A DNA stretch of 64,000 bases from Nesterenkonia sphaerica (GCF_005771565.1 NZ_VAWA01000006.1:104293-168292), one strand, 5' to 3'; shown: positions 7,672-17,652, numbered from the stretch's first letter. Numbers and translations: made by a program. The notes: a model not told the origin generated them from the letters alone.

Positions 7672-8279
7672 GAAGCTTCTCTTTCCTTGAGACGGCGCAC
7701 GTGGCGTGAGAGGTCTGCGACAGGGACCTCCGCACTGTGGTCCCAGGCAGTCTCACATGTGCAGGTCTCTGCGGTCCATTCGGTGCTGATCCGTTCCAGC
7801 GTCTGATCCCCCAAGGGGTTGACCCCTGGCCCCGCTGCCAGGGCGTGCCCGGTGAGCACGTGCAGGCACTTCACCCGCGTGGGCATGCCCCCGGCGGAGA
7901 TGCCCTCGATCTCCCAGACCGGTTCGAGGTTCGCCAGGTTCCGGATCCGTTCGCGTTCGGCCAGGTAGTGCTCGTGGGCCTGCCGATACTGCTGCGCCAA
8001 CAGTGGATCGTCGTGGAGCTGCTGGGTCATCTCCGCCATCACACCGGCTGCCTCGAGTCGGGAGACCGCCGCAGTCGCGGTGGGATGGGTGAGGTAGAAC
8101 GTGGTGGGGAACGGGATGCCGTTGGAGAGCCGGGGCGCGGTGGCAGCCACCAGCGGGCTGCCACAGACGCACCGGGCGGGAATTTCGACGACGTCGCGCA
8201 CTGGCCTGCCCAGCTGCAGGCTCAGCGTGTCAAGGTCCTGCTGGGTCGGAACGGAGGAGGGGACGGGTGCGCGGTTCAC
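7668..8279 (-). CDS. DUF501 family protein
   Basis: Cytoplasmic protein of 203 residues belonging to the actinobacterial DUF501 family, of unknown function. It shows an N-terminal GRPVRDVVEIPARCVCGSPLV segment with a Cys-x-Cys pair, FPTTFYLTHP, and a conserved GMPTRVKCLHVL centre; the C-terminal CTCE adds another Cys pair. Cys and His residues at conserved places suggest metal binding, but this is only inference. It is located 11 bp after the ftsB-like gene and overlaps ppx by 4 bp, the arrangement commonly seen next to enolase in Actinobacteria. Confidence 0.85.
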   Translation of the reverse strand: MNRAPVPSSVPTQQDLDTLSLQLGRPVRDVVEIPARCVCGSPLVAATAPRLSNGIPFPTTFYLTHPTATAAVSRLEAAGVMAEMTQQLHDDPLLAQQYRQAHEHYLAERERIRNLANLEPVWEIEGISAGGMPTRVKCLHVLTGHALAAGPGVNPLGDQTLERISTEWTAETCTCETAWDHSAEVPVADLSRHVRRLKEREAS

Positions 8280-8290
8280 AGCACACCACT

Positions 8291-8926
8291 TTACTGCTCA
8301 GCGGATTCGATGACCGATTCCCATAGCTCGTCGGCCCAGTCTCCGTCCTCGGCGATGTCCTCGGCTGAGTCCGTCTCGACTTCCACAGTGCCCAGATCCC
8401 CGATCACGTGGTACCTGCGTTCTCCCGGGACCATGAGGTTGATCCGTTCCCGCGCCTGGCGCTGGACGAACTGGGGATCATCCCAACGGGCCAGCTCCGA
8501 GTAGAGCTCCTCCTGCAGCTGCTGCTCCTGGGCGATCTGCGTGGCGAGCTCGCTGAGCTCCGCGCGCTGCTGCATGTAGGTGCGCACCGTCGGCACCAGG
8601 AAGGAGATCACCACCAGGGTGACGATCGTCAGCACGATCATGCGTCCGGAGAACGTCCGTTCCGGGACCAGGGTCCGAGCCGAGACGGGGGTGGTGGTCG
8701 AGGGCCGCTGGGCGTGCTGCTGAGGACGGTCGGCGCGGCGTGCCCGGCGAGCGGTGATCTCGTCAGGAGTGCGGATCTCGCCGGAGACCTGTTCGCGCTC
8801 CTGCAGGCGCCGGGCCCGTGCGCGTTCTGCACGTGACTGTGCCCGGCGCTGGCTGCTGGTGGCGCGGGATTTTGGTGCAGCGGCGGATGCTTTGGAGCTG
8901 CGTGCGTGTCGGGGCACGGCCGTCAC
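8291..8926 (-). CDS. FtsB/DivIC-like septum formation initiator
   Basis: Bitopic divisome protein. The 211 residues consist of a basic, Ala/Arg-rich cytoplasmic tail (about 1-93), one transmembrane helix (about 95-113, MIVLTIVTLVVISFLVPTV), a coiled-coil segment rich in Gln/Glu (about 118-143, including LSELATQIAQEQQLQEEL) and the FtsB/DivIC hallmark WDDPQFVQRQARERINLMVPGE. The C-terminal tail is very acidic. Its position next to enolase matches FtsB in many bacteria. It probably links FtsL and FtsQ equivalents at the septum. Confidence 0.88.
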   Translation of the reverse strand: MTAVPRHARSSKASAAAPKSRATSSQRRAQSRAERARARRLQEREQVSGEIRTPDEITARRARRADRPQQHAQRPSTTTPVSARTLVPERTFSGRMIVLTIVTLVVISFLVPTVRTYMQQRAELSELATQIAQEQQLQEELYSELARWDDPQFVQRQARERINLMVPGERRYHVIGDLGTVEVETDSAEDIAEDGDWADELWESVIESAEQ

Positions 8927-8942
8927 CGCCTTGAACTAGGTG

Positions 8943-8977
8943 TGTCTCGCCGGTTCAGCCGCGGATGGCCAGAACCG
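8943..8977. repeat. Inverted repeat upstream of ftsB-like gene
   Basis: CTCGCCGGTTC (8946-8956) pairs with GAACCGGCGAG (8972-8982 within the same stem) around a 15-base loop. It lies about 20-55 bases before the ftsB-like start, so on the minus strand it would sit in the leader or mark the end of eno transcripts. Function unknown. Confidence 0.5.
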
Positions 8978-9118
8978 GCGAGCACACCACTGATGGGAAG
9001 CGTTGTTACAGGACATCAGCGTACTGGCGGGGCAGTATATGCGGACCCTAGGACACGCTGAGGATCGCAGAATCTTCCGAAGGTCTCCCCGGCACGAGGT
9101 GCCCACTGCTGCCTCCGC

Positions 9119-9185
9119 TCAGTGGCCGAATATGCCGACCCAGCGGTACATGTGCCGCCTGCAGACCGGCATATTCGGCCACTGA
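9119..9185. repeat. Perfect 19-bp inverted repeat with 29-base loop
   Basis: Left arm TCAGTGGCCGAATATGCCG (9119-9137) and right arm CGGCATATTCGGCCACTGA (9167-9185) are exact complements. It starts 84 bases downstream of the enolase stop. It would form a strong RNA hairpin or cruciform. It has no poly-T and does not match the other palindrome family of this window. Confidence 0.75.
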
Positions 9186-9268
9186 AGGGGAAGGTGGGAG
9201 CACAGACCCAGCGCGCGGGCTGGGCCGACGCGTGAGGTGGGCTTCCGCGCGGGGTGAGGGCGGACGCG

Positions 9269-10612
<1,344 letters not shown>

Positions 10613-11014
10613 CTAGTCGAGTTCGGCCTTCTCCTGGGCTTTGATCCTGTCCCATGCGGCGTCGATCTCCGCCACGGTCGACTCCTGCGGGTTCAGCCGC
10701 CCGTCCGGTTCGAAGACATGGGGATTGCGCCGGATGAGCTTGGCGCAGATCGCCTCTGCCACATCGTCGAGGGTGAACTCGCCGCGCTCTTCGGCGATCG
10801 CCGAGTGCAGCACCACCTGGAGCAGGATGTCGCCGAGCTCCTTGCGCAGCGGCTCCCCGACGATTCCCGCCTCGATCTCCTCAGCGACCTCCTGGGCCTC
10901 TTCCAACAGGTAGGGGGTCAGCGCCCGGTGGTCCAGCTGCGCGGTCCAGGGGCAGTGCTCGCGCAGCTGGGCGATGATGTCGCCCAGCTGCTCCATATGC
11001 GGGAGGGTGGTCAC
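10613..11014 (-). CDS. mazG: MazG nucleotide pyrophosphohydrolase (single domain)
   Basis: House-cleaning NTP pyrophosphohydrolase that converts nucleoside triphosphates to monophosphates. The 133-residue protein is a single MazG domain with the metal-binding residues visible: Glu38, Glu39 and Glu42 in EEAQE, and Glu59 and Asp62 in ELGD. E. coli MazG has two such domains, while single-domain forms act as dimers or tetramers. It overlaps the adenosine deaminase stop by 4 bp and precedes eno, a linkage also seen in other Micrococcaceae to my knowledge. Confidence 0.9.
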   Translation of the reverse strand: MTTLPHMEQLGDIIAQLREHCPWTAQLDHRALTPYLLEEAQEVAEEIEAGIVGEPLRKELGDILLQVVLHSAIAEERGEFTLDDVAEAICAKLIRRNPHVFEPDGRLNPQESTVAEIDAAWDRIKAQEKAELD

Positions 11015-12150
11015 TGCCAGGCCTCGAGAATGTGCGCGGCCAACACCTCGCGCTCCTCATATCCCAGGAAGCTGGCCTCAATGGCGTTGATCTGGAAATC
11101 GGCCAGCTCGGCCAATCCGTAGTCGAACGCCTCCGCCAGCGCGGCGAGCTCTCCGGTGAGTGTGACCCCGGAGACCAGCCGGTTGTCCGTGTTGACCCCG
11201 ACGTTGAACCCCAGCTGGTAGAGCATGTCGAAGGGGTGGTGGGCCAGCTCTGCCTCGGTCTTGCCAGTCAGGGCGGACACGGCCCCGGTTTGGAGGTTGG
11301 ACGTGGGAGAGGTCTCCAAGTGAATCTGCCGGTCCCTGACCCAGGTGGCGACTGGGCCCAGCTCCACCTCGATGAGGTCCTCGCCGCCGTCGCCGATCTT
11401 CGAACGCGACTCCGGCCCGGAGGTCAGTGTGATGTCCTCGGCTACTCGGATGCCGTGGCCCAGCCGCTGAGCACGTCCGTCCACCAGGGCACCGCGCACG
11501 GATTCGAGCCCGTCGGCCTCTCCGGCGTGCACGGTGGCCGGGAGCATCTGCTCAGCCAGCCGGGTGAAGCTCGCGGCAAAGCGCGACGGCGGGAATCCCG
11601 CCTCAGGTCCGGCGATGTCGAAGCCCACCACCCCCGCATCCCGATGCCGCAGCGCCAGCTCCACGATCTCTTCGGCGTGGTCAGCCTGGCGCATGGCGGA
11701 GATCAGCTGTCCCACGGCGATCACACCGTCGTTGGCCTCGACTGCCTCCACGCCGTCGTTAAGTCCGGCTTGGACTGCTTCGACAGTCTCATCGAGGGTC
11801 AGTCCGCCGGCCAGATGCTGCTCCGGCGCCCAGCGGACTTCGGAGTAGACCACGCCGTCGGCGGCCAGATCCTCCACGTACTCCCGCGCCACGCGGCGCA
11901 GATTCTCCGCCGACTGCATCACCGCGGTGGTGTGCGCAAAAGCCTCCAGGTACTTGACCAGATCTCCGGAGTTGGCATTGGTGCGGAAGATCTCCTGCAG
12001 CGCCTCGGGGTCGGCGGTGGGCAGCTCGTGGCCGACTTCGGCGGCGAGATCGATCAGGGTCTGCGGACGCAGCGACCCGTCCAGATGATCGTGGAGGGAA
12101 ACTTTTGGTAGGGCCCGCAGCTGGGCTTGGAAACCGTCGAGTGTGCTCAT
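11011..12150 (-). CDS. add: Adenosine deaminase
   Basis: Zn-dependent hydrolase turning (deoxy)adenosine into (deoxy)inosine in purine salvage. The 379 residues show the metal-binding HDHLDGS (His20, His22), the VHAGEADG histidine, the catalytic HGIR motif and a C-terminal NTDNRLVSG in place of the more usual NTDDP. It lies in a nucleoside-salvage block with cdd and deoA, 29 bp after the dedA-like gene, and overlaps mazG by 4 bp. Assignment as adenosine rather than adenine deaminase rests on length and motifs. Confidence 0.93.
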   Translation of the reverse strand: MSTLDGFQAQLRALPKVSLHDHLDGSLRPQTLIDLAAEVGHELPTADPEALQEIFRTNANSGDLVKYLEAFAHTTAVMQSAENLRRVAREYVEDLAADGVVYSEVRWAPEQHLAGGLTLDETVEAVQAGLNDGVEAVEANDGVIAVGQLISAMRQADHAEEIVELALRHRDAGVVGFDIAGPEAGFPPSRFAASFTRLAEQMLPATVHAGEADGLESVRGALVDGRAQRLGHGIRVAEDITLTSGPESRSKIGDGGEDLIEVELGPVATWVRDRQIHLETSPTSNLQTGAVSALTGKTEAELAHHPFDMLYQLGFNVGVNTDNRLVSGVTLTGELAALAEAFDYGLAELADFQINAIEASFLGYEEREVLAAHILEAWQ

Positions 12151-12179
12151 GGCCCTAGCCTACCGGTGGGCTCCGCCGC

Positions 12180-12911
12180 TCAGGAGGCGTCGTCGTCATG
12201 TCTGGGATTCCGGGGGCGGCGGCGCAGGTGAATGGGCGGCTCCACCGGGACCTCACCGATGTCTTGGTACCCCTCGGGGTCCAAGTGGTAGCCGCGGCGG
12301 TCCAGCCAGGCGGTGAAGAGTTTGAACAGCCGCTCACTGATCCAGCCCAGGACGATCGCGACCCCGATGCCCACCGCCATGGCGATGAGCATGTTTCCGA
12401 TCAGCGCTTCGCCGATCATCCCCAGTCCGGTCAGCCAGCCGGCCCACAGCAGCGAGGCGGCACCGTCGATGAGCAGGAATCGGCGCAGCGAAAACTGCGT
12501 GGAGCCGGCCACGAAATTGATAGCGACCCTGGCGCCGGGAATGAACCGGCCGACGAAGATCAGCAGCACCCCGCGCTTGTCGAGTTCGTGTCGGGCCCAG
12601 ACCAGGGTCTTCTGGGGGGTGGGCTGGCGCATCCATTCAAACCGGTGGGTGCCGATCCAGCGGCCGAGGTTCCAGGCGATGAAGTCGCCCAACACAGCGC
12701 CGCCGGCGGCGACCAGGACTACCCACATCCAGTGCGGGGTGCCCGGGGAATCCTGCACGGACCCCAGTCCGACCACCAACGCGTCCGAGGGCAGCACCGG
12801 AAAGACTCCGTCGCCTACGCAGAAGACGAACAGTCCGATCAGGGTCCACCACCCTGAGGCTGCGGTGAGGATCAGCTCATTGAGCTGATCGAGCAGGTCG
12901 CCGAGTCCCAT
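12180..12911 (-). CDS. DedA family membrane protein
   Basis: Integral membrane protein (243 residues) of the DedA/SNARE-associated superfamily, whose members are involved in lipid-carrier flipping and envelope homeostasis. Landmarks are the FPVLPSDALVVGLG segment, the GDFIAWNLGRWIG motif, and the RFIPGARVAINFVAG re-entrant segment with the conserved basic/proline pattern. The C-terminal tail is polar and ends with Arg-rich and Asp-rich stretches. It sits between deoA and add, co-oriented with close spacing (10 and 29 bp), so it is probably cotranscribed although functionally unrelated. Confidence 0.9.
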   Translation of the reverse strand: MGLGDLLDQLNELILTAASGWWTLIGLFVFCVGDGVFPVLPSDALVVGLGSVQDSPGTPHWMWVVLVAAGGAVLGDFIAWNLGRWIGTHRFEWMRQPTPQKTLVWARHELDKRGVLLIFVGRFIPGARVAINFVAGSTQFSLRRFLLIDGAASLLWAGWLTGLGMIGEALIGNMLIAMAVGIGVAIVLGWISERLFKLFTAWLDRRGYHLDPEGYQDIGEVPVEPPIHLRRRPRNPRHDDDAS

Positions 12912-12921
12912 GCCGCAGGCG

Positions 12922-14238
12922 TCAAATATCCGCGGCGGTGATCCGGGACTTGATCAGCGCCGCAGCTGCCGGCGCGGAGCCTGCGGCGATGTCAACGGCG
13001 CCAGCCAAGGCCTGCTCGGCACGCGGGATGCGCTGCTGGTCATCAGTGCAGAGCGTCATCAGCGGCGCCCCGGCCTGCACAGTGTCGCCGGGCTTGGCGT
13101 GCAGCCGGACTCCGGCGGCGGCCTGCACGGGGTCCTCCTTGCGCGCCCGCCCAGCGCCCAGCCGCCAGGCGGCGATTCCCACCGCGTAAGCATCCATCCG
13201 GATCAGTGTGCCAGAGGCTTCGGCGGTGATGGTGTGCTGGTGGCGCGGCTGCGGCAGAGCGGCATCCGGGTCTCCGCCCTGGGCCGTGATCATGGCGCGC
13301 CAGGAGTCCATCGCTTTGCCGTTGCGCAGGTTCTCCCGGGGGTCCACGCCGCTGAGGCCCACCCCGGCCAGCATCTCTGCGGCCAACGCCACGGTGAGTT
13401 CGACGACGTCGCCGGGTCCACCCCCGGCCAGCACCTCCACGGATTCCTGGACCTCCACCGCATTGCCAGCGGTGAGCCCCAGCGGGGTGTCCATCTCAGT
13501 GAGCAGGGCGGTGGTGGTCACCCCCGCGTCGGTGCCCAGTGCCACCATGGTCCGGGCCAGCGCGGCGGCGTCGTCGTAATTCTTCATAAACGCCCCGGTG
13601 CCGACCTTGACGTCGAGGACCAGCGCATCGGTGCCCTCGGCAATCTTCTTGGACATGATGGAGCTGGCGATCAGCGGGATGGATTCCACAGTGCCGGTGA
13701 CATCGCGCAGTGCGTAGAGCTTCTTATCAGCCGGTGCCAGGCCGGGCCCCGCGGCGCAGATGACGGCTCCGACGGCGTCGAGCTGCTCCAGGACCTCCGC
13801 GTTGGTCAGGCTGGCCCGCCATCCGGGGACCGCTTCGAGCTTGTCGAGCGTGCCGCCGGTGTGGCCGAGTCCGCGCCCGGAGAGCTGAGGGACCGGCACC
13901 CCGTATGAGGCCACCAGCGGGGCCAGCGGCAGGGTGATCTTGTCCCCCACTCCCCCGGTGGAGTGTTTGTCAGCGGTCAGCCTCCGGCTGCCGTCGGGGC
14001 GAGTCAGGGAGCGGAAGTCCATCCGCTCACCGGTGGCGATCATGGCTGCGGTCCACTGCCGGATTTCCGCCCGGCTCATTCCACGCAGCAGGATGGCCAT
14101 TGCCAGTGCGCTCATCTGCTCCTCGGCCACCGCACCCTCGGTGTAGGCAGTGATCAGCCAGTCGATCTGTGCATGGCTCAGTGCGCCGCCGTCGCGTTTG
14201 AGCCGGATGAGGTCAACGACGTCGTAGTCCGCGCTCAC
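12922..14238 (-). CDS. deoA: Thymidine phosphorylase
   Basis: Pyrimidine-nucleoside phosphorylase that releases thymine and 2-deoxyribose-1-phosphate. The 438 residues contain KHSTGGVGDK (phosphate site), SGRGLGHTGGTLDKLEAVPG (the family PROSITE-type signature, shown here by its key residues), SSIMSKKIAEG and DVKVGTGAFMK. The length is standard for the dimeric enzyme. Its ATG overlaps the cytidine deaminase stop by 4 bp. Together with cdd it forms a pyrimidine salvage pair feeding uridine or thymidine breakdown. Confidence 0.95.
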   Translation of the reverse strand: MSADYDVVDLIRLKRDGGALSHAQIDWLITAYTEGAVAEEQMSALAMAILLRGMSRAEIRQWTAAMIATGERMDFRSLTRPDGSRRLTADKHSTGGVGDKITLPLAPLVASYGVPVPQLSGRGLGHTGGTLDKLEAVPGWRASLTNAEVLEQLDAVGAVICAAGPGLAPADKKLYALRDVTGTVESIPLIASSIMSKKIAEGTDALVLDVKVGTGAFMKNYDDAAALARTMVALGTDAGVTTTALLTEMDTPLGLTAGNAVEVQESVEVLAGGGPGDVVELTVALAAEMLAGVGLSGVDPRENLRNGKAMDSWRAMITAQGGDPDAALPQPRHQHTITAEASGTLIRMDAYAVGIAAWRLGAGRARKEDPVQAAAGVRLHAKPGDTVQAGAPLMTLCTDDQQRIPRAEQALAGAVDIAAGSAPAAAALIKSRITAADI

Positions 14239-14639
14239 TGCCTCACCCTCCCGAGGTCAGCGGGGCCGAAGGCCTGCGGCAGGATTCCCGCCATGTCTGT
14301 GACTCCTTCCGGGGTCAGGATCGCGAACGTCTCTGCGGCGAACTCGTTGAGCAGCTGGCGGCATCGGCCGCAGGGCATGATGGTCTCCCCGTGGGCGTTC
14401 ACACAGGTGAATGCCGCCAGGTGACCGCCGCCGGTCAGCTGCAGCTGCCCCACCAGCGTGTTCTCCGCGCACTGACCGAGGCCGTAGGAGGCGTTCTCGA
14501 CATTGCAGCCGGTAATCAGCCGGCCGTCGGTGGTCAGTGCCGCGGCCCCCACGGGGTAGTGCGAATATGGTGCGTACGCGCGGCTCATCGCCTGGTGTGC
14601 CGCGGCAGTGAGCACGCTGAAGTCGACGTCGTCAGCCAT
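14235..14639 (-). CDS. cdd: Cytidine deaminase
   Basis: Tetrameric-type cytidine deaminase (134 residues) producing uridine from cytidine. The zinc site is intact: Cys57-Ala-Glu59 in QCAEN and Cys90/Cys93 in MPCGRC, with the substrate loop GCNVENASYG at about 44-53. It starts 9 bp after the M20 amidohydrolase in the same orientation (upstream gene) and overlaps deoA by 4 bp, so it heads the nucleoside part of a longer transcription unit. Confidence 0.96.
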   Translation of the reverse strand: MADDVDFSVLTAAAHQAMSRAYAPYSHYPVGAAALTTDGRLITGCNVENASYGLGQCAENTLVGQLQLTGGGHLAAFTCVNAHGETIMPCGRCRQLLNEFAAETFAILTPEGVTDMAGILPQAFGPADLGRVRQ

Positions 14640-14648
14640 GGGCCAATC

Positions 14649-15926
14649 CTAAGCGGTGGAGGACATGCAGGCCCGTGCCACTTCGGTCATGACCCGCACG
14701 CCCACGCCGATGGCCCGCTCGTCAGGCATATAGTCTCCGCGGTGCAGGTCGTAGAGCTCCCCACCCGGGGTCATGGTGCCCAGCCGGAACATGGACCCGG
14801 GCACCTCCTGGGTCATCCAACCGAAGTCCTCCCCGCCCATGGACTGCTCCGCCAGCGTCAGTCCGGCTTCACCCAGGGCCCTCTTGACCGCCCGGTCAAT
14901 GATGCCGGTGGCGTCCTCATCATTGACCACCGGCGGCACTCCCCGGACATGGTTGAGGGTGACACTGACTCCATAGGCGGACGCGGCCTGCTCCACCACC
15001 TCGGTCAGCACGCCCCCGGCCTCCTTCCACGCGTCAGCGTCGAGGATCCGCATGGTGCCGTGCAGGGAGCCCAGTGCCGGGATGGCATTGGCGGCGTTGC
15101 CCGCACTGATGTGGCCCCACACCAGGGACACTCCGCTGCGCACGTCGATCCGGCGAGCCAGGATGGCCGGCACGGTGGTGGCGATGTGACTCAGGGCACC
15201 GATGACGTCTTCAGTCAGATGGGGCCGAGAGGTGTGCCCGCCCCGGCCGGAGACGTTCACCTGGACCAGATCGGAGGCGGAGGTGATGGGACCGATCCGC
15301 GTGCCGACCGACCCGACGGTGAGCTTGGGGTCTGCGTGCAGAGCGAAGATCCTGGGAACCCCGCGCAGCAGGCCCTGCCGGACCACCTCCTGGGCGCCTC
15401 CCGGGAAGTGTTCCTCGGCGGGTTGGAAGATGATCCTGATACGGCTGTTCAACCCATGGGGCGAGGCTGCGGCCAATGCCGTGTGCATCCGCTGCAGCGT
15501 CCACGCCAGGCCGAGCATCACGGTGGTGTGCAGGTCGTGACCGCAGGAGTGCGCCACGCCCGGGTTCCGTGAGGCGTAGTCGAGCCCGGTGGATTCGGCA
15601 ATGGGGAGTGCGTCGATATCGCCGCGAAAAGCTGCGGCGATCGGAGCATCCAGAGGACCGATGTCCACATAGCACCCGGTGGTTTCGGGCAGCAGCTGCG
15701 GATCCAGGCCCACCTGGCGAAGGTGCGCCGCGATGGTGGAGGTGGTCCGTTTCTCCTTCCAGGACAGCTCCGGGTGGGCGTGAATGTCTCTGCGGAAAGC
15801 GATCAGCTCGCTCTCCAGCGCTGCCACGATCTCCGCTGCGGCGGCCACCGGCGTGGTGAGGCGGGAGACCTCAGCGTCGACCCGCGCCGTCGTCTCCTGC
15901 TCGTATGCTTCCGCATCAGAGGACAT
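14649..15926 (-). CDS. M20 family amidohydrolase
   Basis: Zinc-dependent amidohydrolase of peptidase family M20 (hippurate hydrolase/IAA-amino-acid hydrolase type), predicted cytoplasmic, 425 residues. Metal and catalytic motifs are present: HPELSWKEKRT, FRGDIDALPI, AHSCGHDLHTT, PAEEHFPGGA, SGRGGHTSRPH and the final SMGGEDF. The start at 15926 has GGGAG upstream and overlaps the manC-like stop by 11 bp. The much longer open frame upstream belongs to the manC-like gene and is ignored. The physiological substrate is unknown. Confidence 0.88.
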   Translation of the reverse strand: MSSDAEAYEQETTARVDAEVSRLTTPVAAAAEIVAALESELIAFRRDIHAHPELSWKEKRTTSTIAAHLRQVGLDPQLLPETTGCYVDIGPLDAPIAAAFRGDIDALPIAESTGLDYASRNPGVAHSCGHDLHTTVMLGLAWTLQRMHTALAAASPHGLNSRIRIIFQPAEEHFPGGAQEVVRQGLLRGVPRIFALHADPKLTVGSVGTRIGPITSASDLVQVNVSGRGGHTSRPHLTEDVIGALSHIATTVPAILARRIDVRSGVSLVWGHISAGNAANAIPALGSLHGTMRILDADAWKEAGGVLTEVVEQAASAYGVSVTLNHVRGVPPVVNDEDATGIIDRAVKRALGEAGLTLAEQSMGGEDFGWMTQEVPGSMFRLGTMTPGGELYDLHRGDYMPDERAIGVGVRVMTEVARACMSSTA

Positions 15927-17085
15927 CGGAATCTCCCTTCTCCTTGAGCGCTTTGACGGCCTGCTTGACACTCTGCGCGTGATCGGTGGTGGTGACAAGC
16001 AGGGCATCGTCAGTGTCGACCACCACAATGTCCTGGACACCGATCAGCGCCACCACCCGTTGGGTCTCTGAGACGACGACGCCGGAGGAATCTTCCGAAT
16101 AGACCCGCGGCTTGGTGCCCAGCACCGTCATATTCTCCTGTTGGGCAGCCGGATTCAGCCGTGCGATGGCGGCAAAGTCCCCCACGTCGTCCCAGGTGAA
16201 GGTGCCCGGGATGACGGCGACATCGCCAGCGTCTGCGGCCGGCTCGGCCACGGCATAGTCGATCGCGGTCTTGGGCAGCTTGGGCCAGATGCGCGCCATG
16301 ACTTCTGTCTGGTCTGCAGTGTCCCAGGCCGCAGCGATCTCCGTCAGGCCCGCGTAGAGGTCGGGCTCGGCGGCGGCGAGATGGTCCAGCAGCAGAGCGA
16401 CCGGTGCCACAAACATTCCTGCATTCCACAGGTAGCGGCCGCTGGCCACGTAGTCCTGTGCCACCTGCTCCCCGGGCTTCTCCACGAACTCGATCACCTG
16501 GTGGGCGTCGGGGGCGTCGGGTACCGGGAAGTGCTCACCGGTACGGATATAGCCGAATGCCGTGGAGGGGTGGGTGGGTTTGATGCCGATGGTGACGATC
16601 TTGCCGGTGGCCGCGGTAGCCACCGCCTGGCCCACCGCGTCGCGGAACAGCGGCACGGGGGCGATGACGTGGTCGGCGGCGAAGGACCCCATAATGGTGC
16701 CTTCGGCTCCGGTGCGGCCGGCCGCCACGTCCCGGGCGTGCAGAATGGCGGCGGCCAGCCCGATGGCGGCGGCCGAATCTTTGGGCTCCGGCTCCAGCAC
16801 CAGATCAGCCGTTCGCAGCTCGGGGAGCTGGCCGAGCACCGCCTCGCCGTGGGCCTCGCCGGTGACAACCATCACAGCGTGGCCGGAGAGCGGAAACAGC
16901 CGCTCGTAGGTGGAGCGGATCAGCGTGCTGCCCGATCCGGTCAGATCGTGCAGGAATTTGGGAGCGCCCTCCCGGGAGAGCGGCCACAGCCGGGTACCGA
17001 CCCCGCCGGCGGGAATAACGGCATGGAAGCGGTCAAGCGCTGAGGCCGAGGGTGGGTCCTGGGGGGAGGCGGAGCTGGAAGTCAC
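15916..17085 (-). CDS. manC: Mannose-1-phosphate guanylyltransferase
   Basis: Makes GDP-mannose from mannose-1-phosphate and GTP for glycans and lipoglycans. The 389 residues carry the nucleotidyltransferase signature GGVGTRLWPLSR (27-38) with PKF at 42-44, and the FVEKPG sugar-phosphate motif. There is no C-terminal mannose-6-phosphate isomerase domain, so this is the monofunctional actinobacterial form. It is the most upstream gene of the minus-strand run that continues into enolase; its 161-bp upstream region is shared with the divergent sdh operon. Confidence 0.9.
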   Translation of the reverse strand: MTSSSASPQDPPSASALDRFHAVIPAGGVGTRLWPLSREGAPKFLHDLTGSGSTLIRSTYERLFPLSGHAVMVVTGEAHGEAVLGQLPELRTADLVLEPEPKDSAAAIGLAAAILHARDVAAGRTGAEGTIMGSFAADHVIAPVPLFRDAVGQAVATAATGKIVTIGIKPTHPSTAFGYIRTGEHFPVPDAPDAHQVIEFVEKPGEQVAQDYVASGRYLWNAGMFVAPVALLLDHLAAAEPDLYAGLTEIAAAWDTADQTEVMARIWPKLPKTAIDYAVAEPAADAGDVAVIPGTFTWDDVGDFAAIARLNPAAQQENMTVLGTKPRVYSEDSSGVVVSETQRVVALIGVQDIVVVDTDDALLVTTTDHAQSVKQAVKALKEKGDSDVL

Positions 17086-17155
17086 TCGACCAAGAGTATC
17101 TGTTGATGCAGGAACCGAGCGGCCGGATGTGAGTCAGCTCATGACCGCAGGAGCA

Positions 17156-17178
17156 GTTTTCTACAACGAGTAGAAAAC
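17156..17178. promoter_or_regulatory. Palindromic operator-like site upstream of sdhC
   Basis: GTTTTCTAC (17156-17164) and GTAGAAAAC (17170-17178) form a perfect 9-bp inverted repeat with a 5-base spacer in the manC/sdhC divergent region, 69 bases before the sdhC start. The AT content is far above the surroundings. This looks like a transcription-factor site rather than a terminator. I do not recognise the cognate regulator. Confidence 0.5.
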
Positions 17179-17246
17179 ATTGGGGCATCAGTAAAGATTA
17201 GGATGGAGCACAGTGCCATGCGACGACGCTGGAAAGGTAACTGAAC

Positions 17247-17651
17247 GTGACGCAGACAAAAAGCACCTCCGGGGGACGGGGGACGCTCTATAGAGGCCGC
17301 GAGGGTATGTGGTCCTGGGTGGGGCACCGGATCACCGGTGTCGGTATCTTCTTCTTTCTCCTGGTCCATGTCTTGGACACCTCGCTGGTCCGTGTCTCAC
17401 CTGAGGCTTACGATGCGGTCATCGGCGCTTATAAGCATCCCATCATGATCATGGGCGAGATCGGGCTGGTGGGCGCCATCGTCTTCCACGCCTTCAATGG
17501 TCTGCGCATCATCCTGGTGGACTTCTGGAAGCAGGGAACCCGCTACCACCGCCAGATGCTGTGGGCCGTGATGGCCCTGTGGTTCGTGACCATGGTGGCG
17601 TTCTCGATTCGTCACCTGATGCTTTTCTTCGACGGCTGGGAGGGCTTCTGA
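17247..17651 (+). CDS. sdhC: Succinate dehydrogenase cytochrome b556 subunit
   Basis: Membrane anchor of complex II. The 134 residues hold three transmembrane helices, with the SdhC hallmark MWSWVGHRITGV near the start and the haem-ligand-type histidine in VFHAFNGLRI. The start codon is GTG at 17247 behind GGAAAGG. It is the first gene of sdhCDAB, with only 1 bp between its stop and sdhD. Expression may be controlled through the palindrome at 17156-17178. Confidence 0.94.
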   Translation: MTQTKSTSGGRGTLYRGREGMWSWVGHRITGVGIFFFLLVHVLDTSLVRVSPEAYDAVIGAYKHPIMIMGEIGLVGAIVFHAFNGLRIILVDFWKQGTRYHRQMLWAVMALWFVTMVAFSIRHLMLFFDGWEGF

Positions 17652-17652
17652 G

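Larger units (their letters stand above)
8927..9268. other. 342-bp intergenic region between eno and the ftsB-like gene
   Basis: No credible gene in either strand. It contains two inverted repeats (8943-8977 and 9119-9185, listed separately). No T-tract follows either stem on the minus strand, so these are not textbook intrinsic terminators for eno. A promoter for the ftsB-like gene would be expected here, but I cannot assign one. Confidence 0.6.

Noticed and set aside
8943..9185. Calling the eno-downstream inverted repeats intrinsic terminators
   Set aside because: Neither stem is followed by a T-tract on the minus strand, and both loops are long.
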